Below the pieces are notes generated by a model. That model was not told the origin of the DNA. It was given only the letters and a program-made list of their open reading frames with translations, and searched no databases. The translations under genes and the position numbers were made by a program. Shown here one piece after another: positions 7,843-17,004 of a stretch of DNA of 60,994 nt. The first letter of the stretch is position 1. Each line of letters opens with the position of its first letter. The stretch is taken from assembly GCA_017412925.1 (NCBI GenBank), contig JAFPVP010000139.1, positions 1 to 60,994 on the forward strand, read 5' to 3'. The DNA comes from Selenomonadaceae bacterium (lineage in GTDB: Bacteria; Bacillota; Negativicutes; Selenomonadales; Selenomonadaceae).

Positions 7843-9027
7843 TCACAGATAGCTAATTGGGTTGACGCGGTTGCCGTTGACGTGAACTTCGTAGTGGACG
7901 TGCGGTCCTGTGCTGAAGCCCGTCGAGCCCATGTAAGCGATTAATTGCCCGCGCTTGACTTGCTGACCAGTGCTGACGACGACTTGGGAGGCGTGACCGT
8001 AGCGCGTCATTAGTCCGTTGCCGTGGTTTATGTCGACCATGTTGCCGTAGCCGCCCGAATTCCAGCCCGCGTATTCGACGACGCCGTCAGCCGTGGCGAC
8101 AATCGGGGTGCCCATGTCGTTAGCAATATCAATGCCAGGGTGGAAATCTGTGCCGCCCCAACGCAAACCGTAAGGCGAAGTCACGACGCCGGTCGTCGGC
8201 CAAATCGACGGGATACGAGAATCAGCCGCGCCAGAACCGCCAACAAGACTTGGGTCGAACGGGAAAGAACCAGGCGCAGGTATCGAGCCGGCGGACGGGA
8301 TAATCGGCAAGCCGTTCGCGAAATCAAATTGGACGCCGCTTGAAGAACCCGACCAACTGCCCGCGCCAGGACTGTAGCCGCTAGCCATTGCCGCGCCGCG
8401 TGCAAGTTGTTCGCGCTGTTGTTTGAGTTCGTTTTGGAAATCGTCAAGGCTTTCCTTGCGCGTGCTGACTTTAGCCTCCAACATATCCAACGCCTCGGAA
8501 ACTTCCGCAATGTCCAGCTCTTCGACGGGTCCGCCCTGTCCGTCGTGAGCGGCGGAATTTTTAACCGAATCGATTATGGATTTTATTTTTGACTCCGTTT
8601 CCGCGTTGCTTGTAGCGGGCGCAGTTTCAGAAGGTGGAGTTTCAGCGGGTGGAGCTTCGGGCGGCTTGTCATCTTTGGGCGGATTGAGTCCCGCTTGAAT
8701 TCTAAGCTCCTGTTCCTGTTGCGCCAAGTTCTGAATCGTCTCGCTTAAGGTCGCCGCCTTTTTCGAGAGCGTCAACAGCTGCTCCTGCCTTAGCTCTGCC
8801 GCCTGTTCGACTTCGTGGATTGTCGCGGCGTCGCGTTGCATTTTCATCGCGCTGTAAAAGGAAAAAGCCGCCGTTCCAACCAAAAGAACTCCGCCGATTA
8901 ATACACTCGCCACGCCGAAGCGGAACATGCCCGACGTAAGTTTAATCGTCCTCTCCTTATCGCCGCCCTTTATGCTGATTTCGTAGCTTTCAATCTTGGC
9001 GGACGGCTTTGAATCTTTTTCTTCCAT
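7843..9027 (-). CDS. Membrane-anchored M23 (LytM-type) peptidase
   Basis: The 394-residue protein has a short cytoplasmic N-terminus, one membrane helix (about 34-57), a coiled-coil stretch (about 65-115), a Pro-rich linker, and a C-terminal M23 domain with HPGIDIAN and HVHYEVH zinc motifs. These enzymes or their relatives cut peptidoglycan cross-bridges or activate amidases. The active-site residues look intact. It lies between DUF4446 and htpX in a cell-envelope and metabolism operon. Confidence 0.9.
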   Translation of the reverse strand: MEEKDSKPSAKIESYEISIKGGDKERTIKLTSGMFRFGVASVLIGGVLLVGTAAFSFYSAMKMQRDAATIHEVEQAAELRQEQLLTLSKKAATLSETIQNLAQQEQELRIQAGLNPPKDDKPPEAPPAETPPSETAPATSNAETESKIKSIIDSVKNSAAHDGQGGPVEELDIAEVSEALDMLEAKVSTRKESLDDFQNELKQQREQLARGAAMASGYSPGAGSWSGSSSGVQFDFANGLPIIPSAGSIPAPGSFPFDPSLVGGSGAADSRIPSIWPTTGVVTSPYGLRWGGTDFHPGIDIANDMGTPIVATADGVVEYAGWNSGGYGNMVDINHGNGLMTRYGHASQVVVSTGQQVKRGQLIAYMGSTGFSTGPHVHYEVHVNGNRVNPISYL

Positions 9028-9037
9028 AAAAATTTTC

Positions 9038-9538
9038 TCAGCGGTTCATTGCCTGCCGCAGAGCCTGTTCCTCCTCTCGCGTAAGTTTATAGCTCGGTGA
9101 AACGCGCCCGTCCTCTATCGGCTTGACGTAACTGCGCTCGGCTTCCTGCCCGCAAATCGACGAAAAGACCACGCCGTTATTGTTCCTGTCGAGAATGGCG
9201 ACGCACCAACTCAAGCCCTGCCCCGTTTTTTCAAAGGCGTCAAAGTGAACGACTGCGACGCGCGCCAACGAACTGCGCACAAGGTTTTCGAGCGTGTTTA
9301 TTTGCCCGTGAAGACCTTTGTACCTTTTCAGGGCGTCATTAACCTCGGTGGTGTGCGCGGCGAGCATCTGTTCGATACTGCTGCCCTCCGAGCCACCCAT
9401 CATGCGTTTGTAGCGCGTCTTTATCGTCGACAGCTCCGAATATAAATTCATTATCAAGCCGAACATTATCAGAATAATTGCGACCAGCGCGAATGAAATT
9501 AAAAAATCTGTCGTGAAGGCGGCACTTAAGCCACTCAT
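9038..9538 (-). CDS. DUF4446 family protein
   Basis: The 166-residue protein has one N-terminal membrane helix (about 8-33), then a coiled coil and a conserved C-terminal region around RVAVVHFDAFEKTGQGLSW. This is the DUF4446 pattern, a Firmicute family of unknown function commonly found near envelope or chromosome-segregation genes. AGGTTT lies ahead of the ATG; it follows whiA by 19 bp. Confidence 0.85.
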   Translation of the reverse strand: MSGLSAAFTTDFLISFALVAIILIMFGLIMNLYSELSTIKTRYKRMMGGSEGSSIEQMLAAHTTEVNDALKRYKGLHGQINTLENLVRSSLARVAVVHFDAFEKTGQGLSWCVAILDRNNNGVVFSSICGQEAERSYVKPIEDGRVSPSYKLTREEEQALRQAMNR

Positions 9539-9557
9539 AATTTAAAAAACCTCCAAT

Positions 9558-10439
9558 TCATTTCTTGCTGAATTTTTTAGCCAAGCGGCGAATTATTTTA
9601 AAGCGATAAAGCAAGCCGCTCATGCTCATTGGAATTTTTTCCGCCAATTCCTTCATCGTGCAAGAAGGATTTTCCAAGCGGACGGTCATCGCTTCCTGTA
9701 ATTTTTTATTAACGGGAGCCTTTTTGTCAAGCAGAATTTTTATATCGGCAAGCTGACGTTGCGCGGCGTTGATTGATTTGTTGAGCATGGCGGTTTCGAC
9801 GTTGACGATACGATTGACTTGAACGCGAACTTCCTTTAAGTTGCGGGCGATTTCAAAGCGTTCGACGGCCTGCTCCGCGCCGACCATGCCCAGAAAGTCG
9901 CAGATTGTGTCGCCCTCGCGCAACCAGACGACGAATTTTTTTTTGCGTTGAGAAACTCCGCCGTTGAATTCGAGTTTCTCCAGCTGCTTTAGAATAAACT
10001 TTGCCTCCGCCTCCGTGAATGTCACGATTTGCAAAAGATATTGAGCTTCGGGACGATTGACACTGCCGCAAGCTAGGAATGCCCCGCGCAGATAAGCGAC
10101 TTTGAATCGCGAACGCTTGAGCAACTCGGACATATCCAGTGCGTCGAAAAAATTTTGAATCTCGCCCGCCGCGATAAATCTCACGACGTAGATTAAATTC
10201 TTAAGCAATTTTTTGCGACGAACGGCGGCGACTTCCGGCTTGACAAGCGGAAAAAATTTTTTGCCCAGCGTGATAACTCGGCGAACGACTGCGGCATTGG
10301 AACTTTTAAATTCAAGCCGCCCGTCGATTTTCCTTGCGCCGACTTTCAACAGCGCGACGAATTCGGCAAGCAGACAATCTTTATCGTCGCTGAAGTTGTG
10401 CGCCAATTCGTTTTTGACTTCTTGAGCATATGACGGCAT
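9558..10439 (-). CDS. whiA: DNA-binding protein WhiA
   Basis: The 293-residue protein shows the WhiA arrangement: an N-terminal LAGLIDADG-like domain (about 20-190) and a C-terminal helix-turn-helix (about 215-290, CTMKELAEKIPMSMSGLLYR). In Firmicutes WhiA affects division and chromosome segregation. The ATG overlaps the yvcK stop by one base (TGATG), implying translational coupling. Confidence 0.95.
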   Translation of the reverse strand: MPSYAQEVKNELAHNFSDDKDCLLAEFVALLKVGARKIDGRLEFKSSNAAVVRRVITLGKKFFPLVKPEVAAVRRKKLLKNLIYVVRFIAAGEIQNFFDALDMSELLKRSRFKVAYLRGAFLACGSVNRPEAQYLLQIVTFTEAEAKFILKQLEKLEFNGGVSQRKKKFVVWLREGDTICDFLGMVGAEQAVERFEIARNLKEVRVQVNRIVNVETAMLNKSINAAQRQLADIKILLDKKAPVNKKLQEAMTVRLENPSCTMKELAEKIPMSMSGLLYRFKIIRRLAKKFSKK

Positions 10440-11728
10440 CAGCTCCGCCCTCCCAAGCTGTAAATAATTTTCATGACAGCCGCGCAGAGTTTATCGGGGT
10501 CGTGGCGTCCGATTTCCGTCGCGCTCATCAAGTCCGCTTTGATAAGCCCGCAACCCAGCGCGTTAATTTTGTCCTCGTCGATTTCAACAGGTCTGGAGCC
10601 GGTGCCGCGCCACATCTCGTCGGGAATCGGCGTCGAGTTGACAAGCACATAATCAATCGTGCCGTGCCCCGTGTGGTCGAGAATCGCTTTGGCGTGGGCG
10701 GCGGCGGTGTAGTTGTCGGTTTCGCCGGGCTGTGTCAAGACGTTGCAGATATAAATTTTAATCGCCTTGGATTTTTTCAGCGCGCGGGCGACGCCGTCAA
10801 CCAAAAGATTGGGCATGATGCTTGTATAAAGACTGCCAGGTCCTAGGATAATGGCGTCGGCGGATTCGATAGCCTCAAGGGCGGCGGGGACGGCTTGAAC
10901 TTTTTTTGGAAAGAGTTGAACGCGGCGAATTTTTTTGTGGGCTTCAGGGATTTGGGATTCGCCCTCGACGACGGTGCCATCATTCATCACGGCGTCAAGG
11001 CGGACGTGTTCTTTGCTCGCGGGAATGACGCGCCCCTTAACCGCCAAAACTTTCGACGACTCCTTGAGCGCGGTTTCCATGTCGCCCGTCACTTCGTTCA
11101 TCGCCGCGATAAACAAATTCCCGAAACTGTGCCCCGCTAACGCGCTATCGCCGCCGAATCTGTGCTGAAAAAGTTTTTCCATGAGCGGTTCGGTATCAGC
11201 CAAGGCAACCAGACAGTTCCGCAAATCGCCTGGCGGAATAATTCCCAGCTCCTCGCGCAGACGTCCCGAACTGCCACCGTCATCAGCAACCGTCACGACG
11301 GCGGAAACGTTGTTCGTTGAAGTTTTTATGCCGCGCAGAAGGACGCTTAAACCGTGCCCGCCGCCGATAACCGTGACTGCCGGTCCGCGTCCGAGCTTGC
11401 GTTCTTGGTAAATCATGTCGACGAGATTTTCCGAGCGGTCAGGGATAAGCACGGCGATTATCGAACGGATAATTGAGCGCGTCGCCCAAAGCATGAGACA
11501 CGCGCCGATTATCACGATAAAGACGCCCACGACCGCCGTTATCATGTAATTGTAACTGCCGACCGCACGATATACCAGCATGAAAATTTCTTCTTCGACG
11601 CGCCCCAGATATTCGTAGTTAATCGCGAGTGCGCCGCCGAGACTGAACATCATGACGCCGACCGCGAACAGCAACAGCCAGCGTTTCATTTTCATGCCCG
11701 GATAAAGCCACTTCAGAAGATGGAACAT
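10439..11728 (-). CDS. yvcK: Gluconeogenesis factor YvcK/CofD-like with N-terminal membrane anchor
   Basis: The 429-residue protein has an extra N-terminal part of about 110 residues with two hydrophobic helices (about 15-37 and 60-85). The CofD-like Rossmann core begins at about 117 with VIGGGHGLSVLLRG and VTVADDGGSSGRLR. YvcK proteins bind UDP-sugars and affect wall synthesis and carbon use. It lies between rapZ (3 bp upstream) and whiA, the standard Firmicute order. Confidence 0.95.
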   Translation of the reverse strand: MFHLLKWLYPGMKMKRWLLLFAVGVMMFSLGGALAINYEYLGRVEEEIFMLVYRAVGSYNYMITAVVGVFIVIIGACLMLWATRSIIRSIIAVLIPDRSENLVDMIYQERKLGRGPAVTVIGGGHGLSVLLRGIKTSTNNVSAVVTVADDGGSSGRLREELGIIPPGDLRNCLVALADTEPLMEKLFQHRFGGDSALAGHSFGNLFIAAMNEVTGDMETALKESSKVLAVKGRVIPASKEHVRLDAVMNDGTVVEGESQIPEAHKKIRRVQLFPKKVQAVPAALEAIESADAIILGPGSLYTSIMPNLLVDGVARALKKSKAIKIYICNVLTQPGETDNYTAAAHAKAILDHTGHGTIDYVLVNSTPIPDEMWRGTGSRPVEIDEDKINALGCGLIKADLMSATEIGRHDPDKLCAAVMKIIYSLGGRS

Positions 11729-11731
11729 AAT

Positions 11732-12631
11732 TTAAACTTCCCACACGTCGTTTTTCATCAAGTCGCGGTGCTCCAAATTTACGGCGTAACCTTTCTTGGC
11801 AAGCAAATCGTAAATGTGTTTGGCAACAAAAACCGAGCGGTGCATTCCGCCCGTGCAACCAATCGCAATGACGAGCTGACTTTTGCCCTCGCGCACGTAT
11901 TGCGGAACGAGAAAATCTATAAACGAATCGAGCCGCTTAAGATATTCCTGAGTGATAGTTTTTTCTTCGATATAGGCGGCGACTTCAGGGACGGTGCCGC
12001 TTTTGTGGCGCAATTCTTGAACGTAAAAAGGATTGGGCAAAAAGCGCACGTCAAGCACCATGTCCGCGTCGAGCGGCATACCGAACTTGAAGCCGAACGA
12101 CAAAACCGCAATGTTCATGATGTCGCCGTCGCTGTTTCCGAAGAGCAAATGAATTTTATCGCGCAAATCGGCGCGCGCCAAGTTGGAGGTGTCGATAACG
12201 TAAGTCGCCTTCGAGCGCACGCTTTCCAATCTTTTGCGCTCCTTGAACACGCCGTCAGAAATTCTCGTCGCGGGAGCCATCGGGTGACGGCGGCGCGTCT
12301 CTTTGTAGCGGCGGATAATTACGTCGTCGCTGGCGTCCATGAAAAGCATTTCGTAATCTTGATTTTCCTTGTCCATGTCGTCTAGCACTTGAACTAGGTC
12401 ATCAAAAAATTCGCGGCTGCGCGTGTCGACGATGAACGCCATTTTGTTAAAGTGGCTGTTGGCGTGCATGCACAGCTCCACGAACTTTGGAATAAAAACG
12501 GGCGGCAGATTGTCCACGCAAAAATAGCCGAGGTCTTCCAAATATCGGCAAGCTTGAGTTTTGCCGCTGCCGCTCATGCCCGTCACGATTATTATCCGCG
12601 ACTTATCGGCGAATTCTTTAGTTTCTTCCAT
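11732..12631 (-). CDS. rapZ: RNase adapter protein RapZ (YvcJ)
   Basis: The 299-residue protein has the P-loop GMSGSGKT at 18-25 and the family's C-terminal segment AIGCTGGMHRSV. It is a nucleotide-binding regulator; in Bacillus YvcJ affects competence, in Enterobacteria RapZ controls amino-sugar synthesis through small RNAs. Its role here would be inferred from the conserved linkage with yvcK and whiA. Confidence 0.96.
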   Translation of the reverse strand: MEETKEFADKSRIIIVTGMSGSGKTQACRYLEDLGYFCVDNLPPVFIPKFVELCMHANSHFNKMAFIVDTRSREFFDDLVQVLDDMDKENQDYEMLFMDASDDVIIRRYKETRRRHPMAPATRISDGVFKERKRLESVRSKATYVIDTSNLARADLRDKIHLLFGNSDGDIMNIAVLSFGFKFGMPLDADMVLDVRFLPNPFYVQELRHKSGTVPEVAAYIEEKTITQEYLKRLDSFIDFLVPQYVREGKSQLVIAIGCTGGMHRSVFVAKHIYDLLAKKGYAVNLEHRDLMKNDVWEV

Positions 12632-12643
12632 AAAAATCTTTCC

Positions 12644-13441
12644 TTACAAAACATAATCGTAGACAGCCTTGGCGAAGCCGTCGTTCTCGCAGGTATCGGT
12701 TATACGTGTGACGGCGGCTTTTACGGCGGGGACAGCATTGCCCATCGCCACGCCGCAACCGACTGAAGTTATCATCGCCAAATCGTTATCCGAATCGCCG
12801 ATAGCCAGAATCTCCGCGTTGTCGACGCCGAACTTTTCCGCCAAAATTTTAATCGCGCCCGCCTTTGAAACGCCCAACGCCATAAATTCTGTAAAACGCG
12901 CCGCCGAACGTGTAATTTCTACACGTCCGCTGAAAAATTTTTTAGCCTCGTCAAGTTTCACCAAAGCTTCTTCGGGCGTGTCAGATACTGTCAAGAGTTT
13001 TGGGATATTTTTTGTCAGCGCACGCAATCCGTCCCAGCCGACTTCAACAGCCTCAACTCTTATCATCTTTTCGTAGAATTTTACAAGCTCGTTGCGTTCG
13101 GGGACATATAAAATATCATCTGAATAACTTTGCAAATGCCAGCCGCGTTTCTCGAAGAAATTTATTAGCTCCAAAACATTTTCCGCGTCCATGTATTGCG
13201 CGTGGAGAATTTCGCCCGCCGAAGATTTTATCAGCGCGCCGTTGTAGGCGATAATCGGCACGGGAACTCCGAGTTGGGCGGCTATCGGCAACGCGGCACT
13301 GTACATTCTGCCCGTCGCGATTGCAACTTTGACGCCCGCCTTAACCATCGCTTGAACTGCCTCGATATTTTTCGCGGGAACAACGCCGCTACCCACCGGC
13401 AAAAGCGTCCCGTCTATGTCAGTCACGAACAGTCTTATCAT
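12644..13441 (-). CDS. Cof-type HAD-IIB phosphatase
   Basis: The HAD nucleophile motif DIDGTLL lies at the N-terminus and the GDSDNDLAMI motif near residue 215; these supply the catalytic and Mg-binding aspartates. The start was put at the ATG at 13441 because GGAAGGAG sits 8 bp before it; an upstream GTG in the same frame would lie on the wrong side of that site. Length is 265 residues. It is the first gene of the operon that runs down to htpX. Substrate is unknown. Confidence 0.9.
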   Translation of the reverse strand: MIRLFVTDIDGTLLPVGSGVVPAKNIEAVQAMVKAGVKVAIATGRMYSAALPIAAQLGVPVPIIAYNGALIKSSAGEILHAQYMDAENVLELINFFEKRGWHLQSYSDDILYVPERNELVKFYEKMIRVEAVEVGWDGLRALTKNIPKLLTVSDTPEEALVKLDEAKKFFSGRVEITRSAARFTEFMALGVSKAGAIKILAEKFGVDNAEILAIGDSDNDLAMITSVGCGVAMGNAVPAVKAAVTRITDTCENDGFAKAVYDYVL

Positions 13442-13474
13442 AAATTGCACTCCTTCCGATTGAATCACGCGCCG

Positions 13475-13483
13475 ATTATAGCA
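13475..13483 (-). promoter_or_regulatory. Extended -10 promoter of the Cof-rapZ-yvcK-whiA-htpX operon
   Basis: On the minus strand TGC-TATAAT lies 34 bp before the ATG at 13441. The -35 position falls in the T-run of the preceding terminator and is poor, consistent with an extended -10 type promoter. Confidence 0.6.
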
Positions 13484-13494
13484 GACATCAGCGC

Positions 13495-13521
13495 AAAAAA
13501 AAATGCCCGCAACCGCAGGCA
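13495..13521 (-). terminator. Rho-independent terminator of the RTX metalloprotease gene
   Basis: On the minus strand TGCCTGC-GGTT-GCGGGCA is followed by nine T residues, directly after the stop at 13529. Confidence 0.9.
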
Positions 13522-13528
13522 GATAAAT

Positions 13529-15385
13529 TTATTTCTTGACGAGTTTGGAGCCGCTGATTTTGTAAGCGTCGCTGTTTACGTGGAAAGTCGTCGCCGTGAA
13601 ATTTTTAAGCGTCACGGAGCCGCCGCTCACTGTGAAGGAAACGGCTTTGGTTTTCTTGTCATAAGCCGCCTTGAATGCGAGATTGTCAAAGGTCAGCGTG
13701 TCATTATCGTCGAAGCCGAAAATAATATCGTTGCCGTCGCCTTTTGCGTAGAAAAATTTGTCCGCGCCGGCGTCGCCCCAAAGGGAATCGTTTCCCTTGC
13801 CGCCCCACAATGAATCATTACCGTTGCCGCCGTAAATTTTATCATTGCCGGCGTTGCCAGAAAGCGTATCGTTTTTACTTCCGCCGGTGATTGTGTTGGC
13901 GTTTGCGTTGCCGGTAATTTGAATTGCCTTCGTGCGTTTGGCGGCGTTGATAACTTTTATAGCGGAGTCGACAGTTACGGGAGAAGTTGCCGCGTTCGTC
14001 AAAGTCAAAGTCGTGCTGCCGAGTGCAAGCGCGTGTTCTTTGCCTTTGGAGTCGGTTATGTTGAAAGATTTTCCCTTGCCGCCCTTAATTCTGAGCGTGC
14101 CCTTGCTTGTCTTGAAGAGAATATCGGAGCCGCTGGTTGTCGTCTTTGAAACCGCAACGTCGAAAGAAATTTTGTCGTCCGCCGTGTAGTCGGTGATAAT
14201 GTCGTTGCCGCCCGTGTAAATAAAAACGTCGTTGCCCTTGCCGCCGGTGAGCGAATCGTTTCCTGCGCCGCCGCTTAAAGTATCGTTGCCCGCGCCAGCT
14301 AAGATTGAATTCGCGCTGCTGTTGCCGTAAATTTTCACGGCTTTGGTCAGTGCCGAAGCATCGACAGTTTCGACGGCGGAGGAGGAAATATTAATTTCGT
14401 TGCCCGCAAAATTTTTTTCCACAGTCAAAACGGGGTCTGCAGGTATCACGCCGTAATTTGCCGCGCCCTGCTTAGCGAGGTAGCGCAAAAATATGTAGCC
14501 CGCCGCGTAAATCGCGGGAGTATTAGCGGTGGCTTTCAAATTCAAATAAGTTTGCAACGTCTTATAATTTTTAGCCAAGTCGCTGATAACTCCGGGGCGC
14601 ATGTCGTCGATTCCCTGCGTGAGGTCGCCCAGCCCCTCGGTTATGAAGGTCGGCAGTTTTTCGTAATTGTCTACTTTAGCCATCATCACGGCGTGCGTCA
14701 ACTCGTGAGCAATAATCCTGTCCAAGTAGACGGGATATTTGGAGCTTTTGCCGTCCACGTTCGAGCTTTTTAAATTTTTGAAGTGCGCTTCGTTTATGTT
14801 CAAAGTCAGCGCGTAACGCCCATTAATTTTTTGCGGATAATCAACGTAAGCCAGATAACTTTTCTTTGGCTCGTTCTTAAACACAACAAAAATTTCTTTG
14901 ACTGTGGCGTCGGCGTCGTTGAAGCTGTAGCCGTAGGAATTTTCGATAAGGTCTAAGCTTTCTTTAGCCCACCAAGTTTTCAAAGCCCGCCATATGTAAG
15001 TTTGATTGCTTGACGAAACACTTCTATACAGGCGGAAAGTCAACCCGTTCGTCTGGAAAGAATTATCTTTAAAAGTCGTGTCCAACTTCCCGCTTTCCGG
15101 CACGATACTTGTCGGCGTCTTAACTTTTTTGCCGCCGGCGTCCGCGCCGACAATCGCGCCCGTGTCCGTGTTGCTTAAATTTATTCCGCACTTTTCGAGC
15201 AGAAATTTATTCGCGCCGAGCTTTTTACAGTCCGCGAGCAGTTGATTTATCGCCGTGGTTATATCGCTGAAATATCCGCCCGTTGCATATTTAACGGCTT
15301 GATTAAGGGCTTTGGTGCCCGAATACTTTGTATTGTCCAGCGACTGCATGAACATCTTTATAACATCTTGTTGAGTTTTCGCCAT
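13529..15385 (-). CDS. RTX metalloprotease-like exoprotein
   Basis: The 618-residue protein starts at the ATG at 15385, behind GGAAGGAG. It has no signal peptide. A zinc motif HELTH lies at 227-231, and E250 in FITEGLGD is a likely third ligand, giving a gluzincin-type site. RTX nonapeptides (AGNDTLSGGAGNDSLTGGKG, from about 370) and a second RTX block (about 515-565) follow, ending in a beta-rich tail such as type I secretion substrates have. The organisation suggests a secreted calcium-dependent protease; exact family is not recognised. No ABC exporter or outer-membrane channel is nearby. Confidence 0.82.
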   Translation of the reverse strand: MAKTQQDVIKMFMQSLDNTKYSGTKALNQAVKYATGGYFSDITTAINQLLADCKKLGANKFLLEKCGINLSNTDTGAIVGADAGGKKVKTPTSIVPESGKLDTTFKDNSFQTNGLTFRLYRSVSSSNQTYIWRALKTWWAKESLDLIENSYGYSFNDADATVKEIFVVFKNEPKKSYLAYVDYPQKINGRYALTLNINEAHFKNLKSSNVDGKSSKYPVYLDRIIAHELTHAVMMAKVDNYEKLPTFITEGLGDLTQGIDDMRPGVISDLAKNYKTLQTYLNLKATANTPAIYAAGYIFLRYLAKQGAANYGVIPADPVLTVEKNFAGNEINISSSAVETVDASALTKAVKIYGNSSANSILAGAGNDTLSGGAGNDSLTGGKGNDVFIYTGGNDIITDYTADDKISFDVAVSKTTTSGSDILFKTSKGTLRIKGGKGKSFNITDSKGKEHALALGSTTLTLTNAATSPVTVDSAIKVINAAKRTKAIQITGNANANTITGGSKNDTLSGNAGNDKIYGGNGNDSLWGGKGNDSLWGDAGADKFFYAKGDGNDIIFGFDDNDTLTFDNLAFKAAYDKKTKAVSFTVSGGSVTLKNFTATTFHVNSDAYKISGSKLVKK

Positions 15386-15401
15386 AAAATTCGCTCCTTC
15401 C

Positions 15402-15423
15402 AAAAAAAATCCCCTTGCGGGGA
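15402..15423 (-). terminator. Rho-independent terminator of the LPP20-like gene
   Basis: On the minus strand TCCCC-GCAA-GGGGA is followed by eight T residues. It separates this gene from the RTX metalloprotease, whose ribosome site begins right after. Confidence 0.88.
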
Positions 15424-15446
15424 AATTTTATCGGTGCAAGAATTTT

Positions 15447-16298
15447 TTAGTAGAGGAAGACGACCGCGATATTTTCGAGGAAGTGGGAAACGCTGTTTTC
15501 GTAAAGAACCATTTCGGCATCTTCCATACTGAGGACGGGGTTGGCGTTCAAATCGTCGAGGCGAACGGCGCGGACAATCAGCGGATAGGAGCCTGCGCGG
15601 CTAGCTTGGCTCATGTCTTGCGCGTAGGTTGCCATGCCCTCGCGGATAATTCTGTCGTAGTCAAGATTTTTGTGCCCGTAAATTTTCGTGCCGTCTGCTC
15701 TTTTGACGACGGGGCTCATGACAAAATTAATCGTTCCCACGCCGCGGCAATCGACGACAAGCCCAGTGTAGTTGCCGCCGCGCGGAGCCGGTTCGTAATT
15801 GGGAATGGTCGGCGGAGCGTAATCCGTAGGCGGACGGTAATCGGGCGCGGGCATCGGGAAAGGCTCAACCATTTTCGGGCGTTCGATAACGGCTTCAGCA
15901 AGACCGCCCTGCCCGCCGAAAAGCGGAATTTCCATAGTTACAGAATAGCCGCCGCCAGCAAGTTCGCCCTCGGAGACAATCTGCGCGCCCTTGATAACCG
16001 CGCTGATTCTCGTCTTGACGACGTCGGAAGTCAACATCATCTGCTCAACGGTCGTTTCCGCGTCGACTTGCACGCCGTTGACCACTTCCGCCAGCTGACG
16101 ATAAGCATCAGCGATTGCCGCACGACGCGCCATCATTGATGCATGAGCCGGAGTCCTCGCCAGTTGCGGATTTGTGACGCCCATGCCCGTTACTTGGATA
16201 GTGTTCGTGTTCCAGTTCGGCGCGGCGTCGACTTTGCCGCTTACAGCAAAGAGAATTACCGCCAACAACACGCCCAGCAATTTAAATTTTCTCAGCAT
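15447..16298 (-). CDS. Secreted LPP20-like protein
   Basis: The ATG at 16298 is 8 bp behind GGGAGG. Product 283 residues with a signal peptide (hydrophobic 8-22, likely cut after VDA-A). The segment RRAAIADAYRQLAEVV (about 60-75) followed by a beta-strand-rich region matches the LPP20 lipoprotein-like domain; there is no lipobox Cys. A Pro-rich linker (about 140-172) leads to a C-terminal domain with VDCRGVGTINFVMSP. It is probably periplasmic or envelope-associated; function unknown. Confidence 0.78.
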   Translation of the reverse strand: MLRKFKLLGVLLAVILFAVSGKVDAAPNWNTNTIQVTGMGVTNPQLARTPAHASMMARRAAIADAYRQLAEVVNGVQVDAETTVEQMMLTSDVVKTRISAVIKGAQIVSEGELAGGGYSVTMEIPLFGGQGGLAEAVIERPKMVEPFPMPAPDYRPPTDYAPPTIPNYEPAPRGGNYTGLVVDCRGVGTINFVMSPVVKRADGTKIYGHKNLDYDRIIREGMATYAQDMSQASRAGSYPLIVRAVRLDDLNANPVLSMEDAEMVLYENSVSHFLENIAVVFLY

Positions 16299-16335
16299 GT
16301 TCAAAACCTCCCAAAAATTTTTCGCGTTTAGTTTA

Positions 16336-16705
16336 GTTTATCATTGTTAAAATCGGCTTTGAATCGCCGAAATTTTTTATCAATCCAACAGCCCCGTCAC
16401 GAAAAAAGTTGCGCTCGCTTTGGCGTAGAGTTTGCCTTTCGCGTCGAGAATGTTGCACTCGCAGAACATTGTTTTGCGTCCGTCGTGCAAAACTTTCGCG
16501 TCGGTGAAAATTCGCGGCGTGTTTATCATTGTTAAGATCGGCTTTGAATCGCCGAAATTTTTTATCAATCCAACAGCCCCGTCACGAAAAAAGTTGCGCT
16601 CGCTTTGGCGTAAAGTTTGCCTTTCGCGTCGACGATGTTGCATTCACAGAACATTGTTTTTCTGCCGTCGTGCAAAACTTTCGCGTCGGTGAAAACTCGC
16701 GGCGT
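16336..16705. repeat. 185-bp tandem duplication of the thioesterase 3' end
   Basis: 16336-16520 and 16521-16705 are near-identical direct repeats, about 95 percent by eye. GTTTATCAT occurs at 16336, 16521 and again at 16706, marking the junctions. The right unit is the true 3' part of the thioesterase gene; the left one is an extra copy lying beyond its stop. Confidence 0.95.
16380..16520 (-). pseudogene. Duplicated C-terminal fragment of the thioesterase
   Basis: The fragment encodes the last 47 or so residues of the PaaI-type thioesterase (INTPRIFTDAKVLHDG to TGLLD) with a few substitutions (V to I, V to L). It has no start or ribosome site of its own and is a product of the 185-bp tandem duplication. 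Substitutions appear mostly conservative, which may only reflect its young age. Confidence 0.9.
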
Positions 16706-16978
16706 GTTTATCATCACCGAATGCATAAATTCTATCGTCAGCGAGATCGTCACGACTTTTTTACTCAACGCCAAACATTTCGCGCCCATTGCGGTATCAG
16801 CCATCGTCGTCAAAACTCCGCCGTGCGCCATCGAATACAAATTTGCGTGGCGAGAATCCGCGCACAACTCCAGCCGAGCCTCGCTGTCGGGTGTCGGCAC
16901 CACTTCTACGCCCAAAAAATCTATGACGGTGTTCGCGTGACAGAACTTTATAATTTCTTCCTGCGTCGGCTTGCGCAT
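16565..16978 (-). CDS. PaaI-type hotdog thioesterase
   Basis: The 137-residue protein has the hotdog-fold signature around ANLYSMAHGGVLTTMADTA (about 44-62), typical of PaaI/YbgC-like acyl-CoA thioesterases. An AAAGGAG ribosome site precedes the ATG at 16978. The true substrate cannot be told. Its 3' 185 bp are duplicated downstream. Confidence 0.88.
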   Translation of the reverse strand: MRKPTQEEIIKFCHANTVIDFLGVEVVPTPDSEARLELCADSRHANLYSMAHGGVLTTMADTAMGAKCLALSKKVVTISLTIEFMHSVMINTPRVFTDAKVLHDGRKTMFCECNIVDAKGKLYAKASATFFVTGLLD

Positions 16979-17004
16979 GAAAAATCTCCTTTCGGTAGAT
17001 TTTT

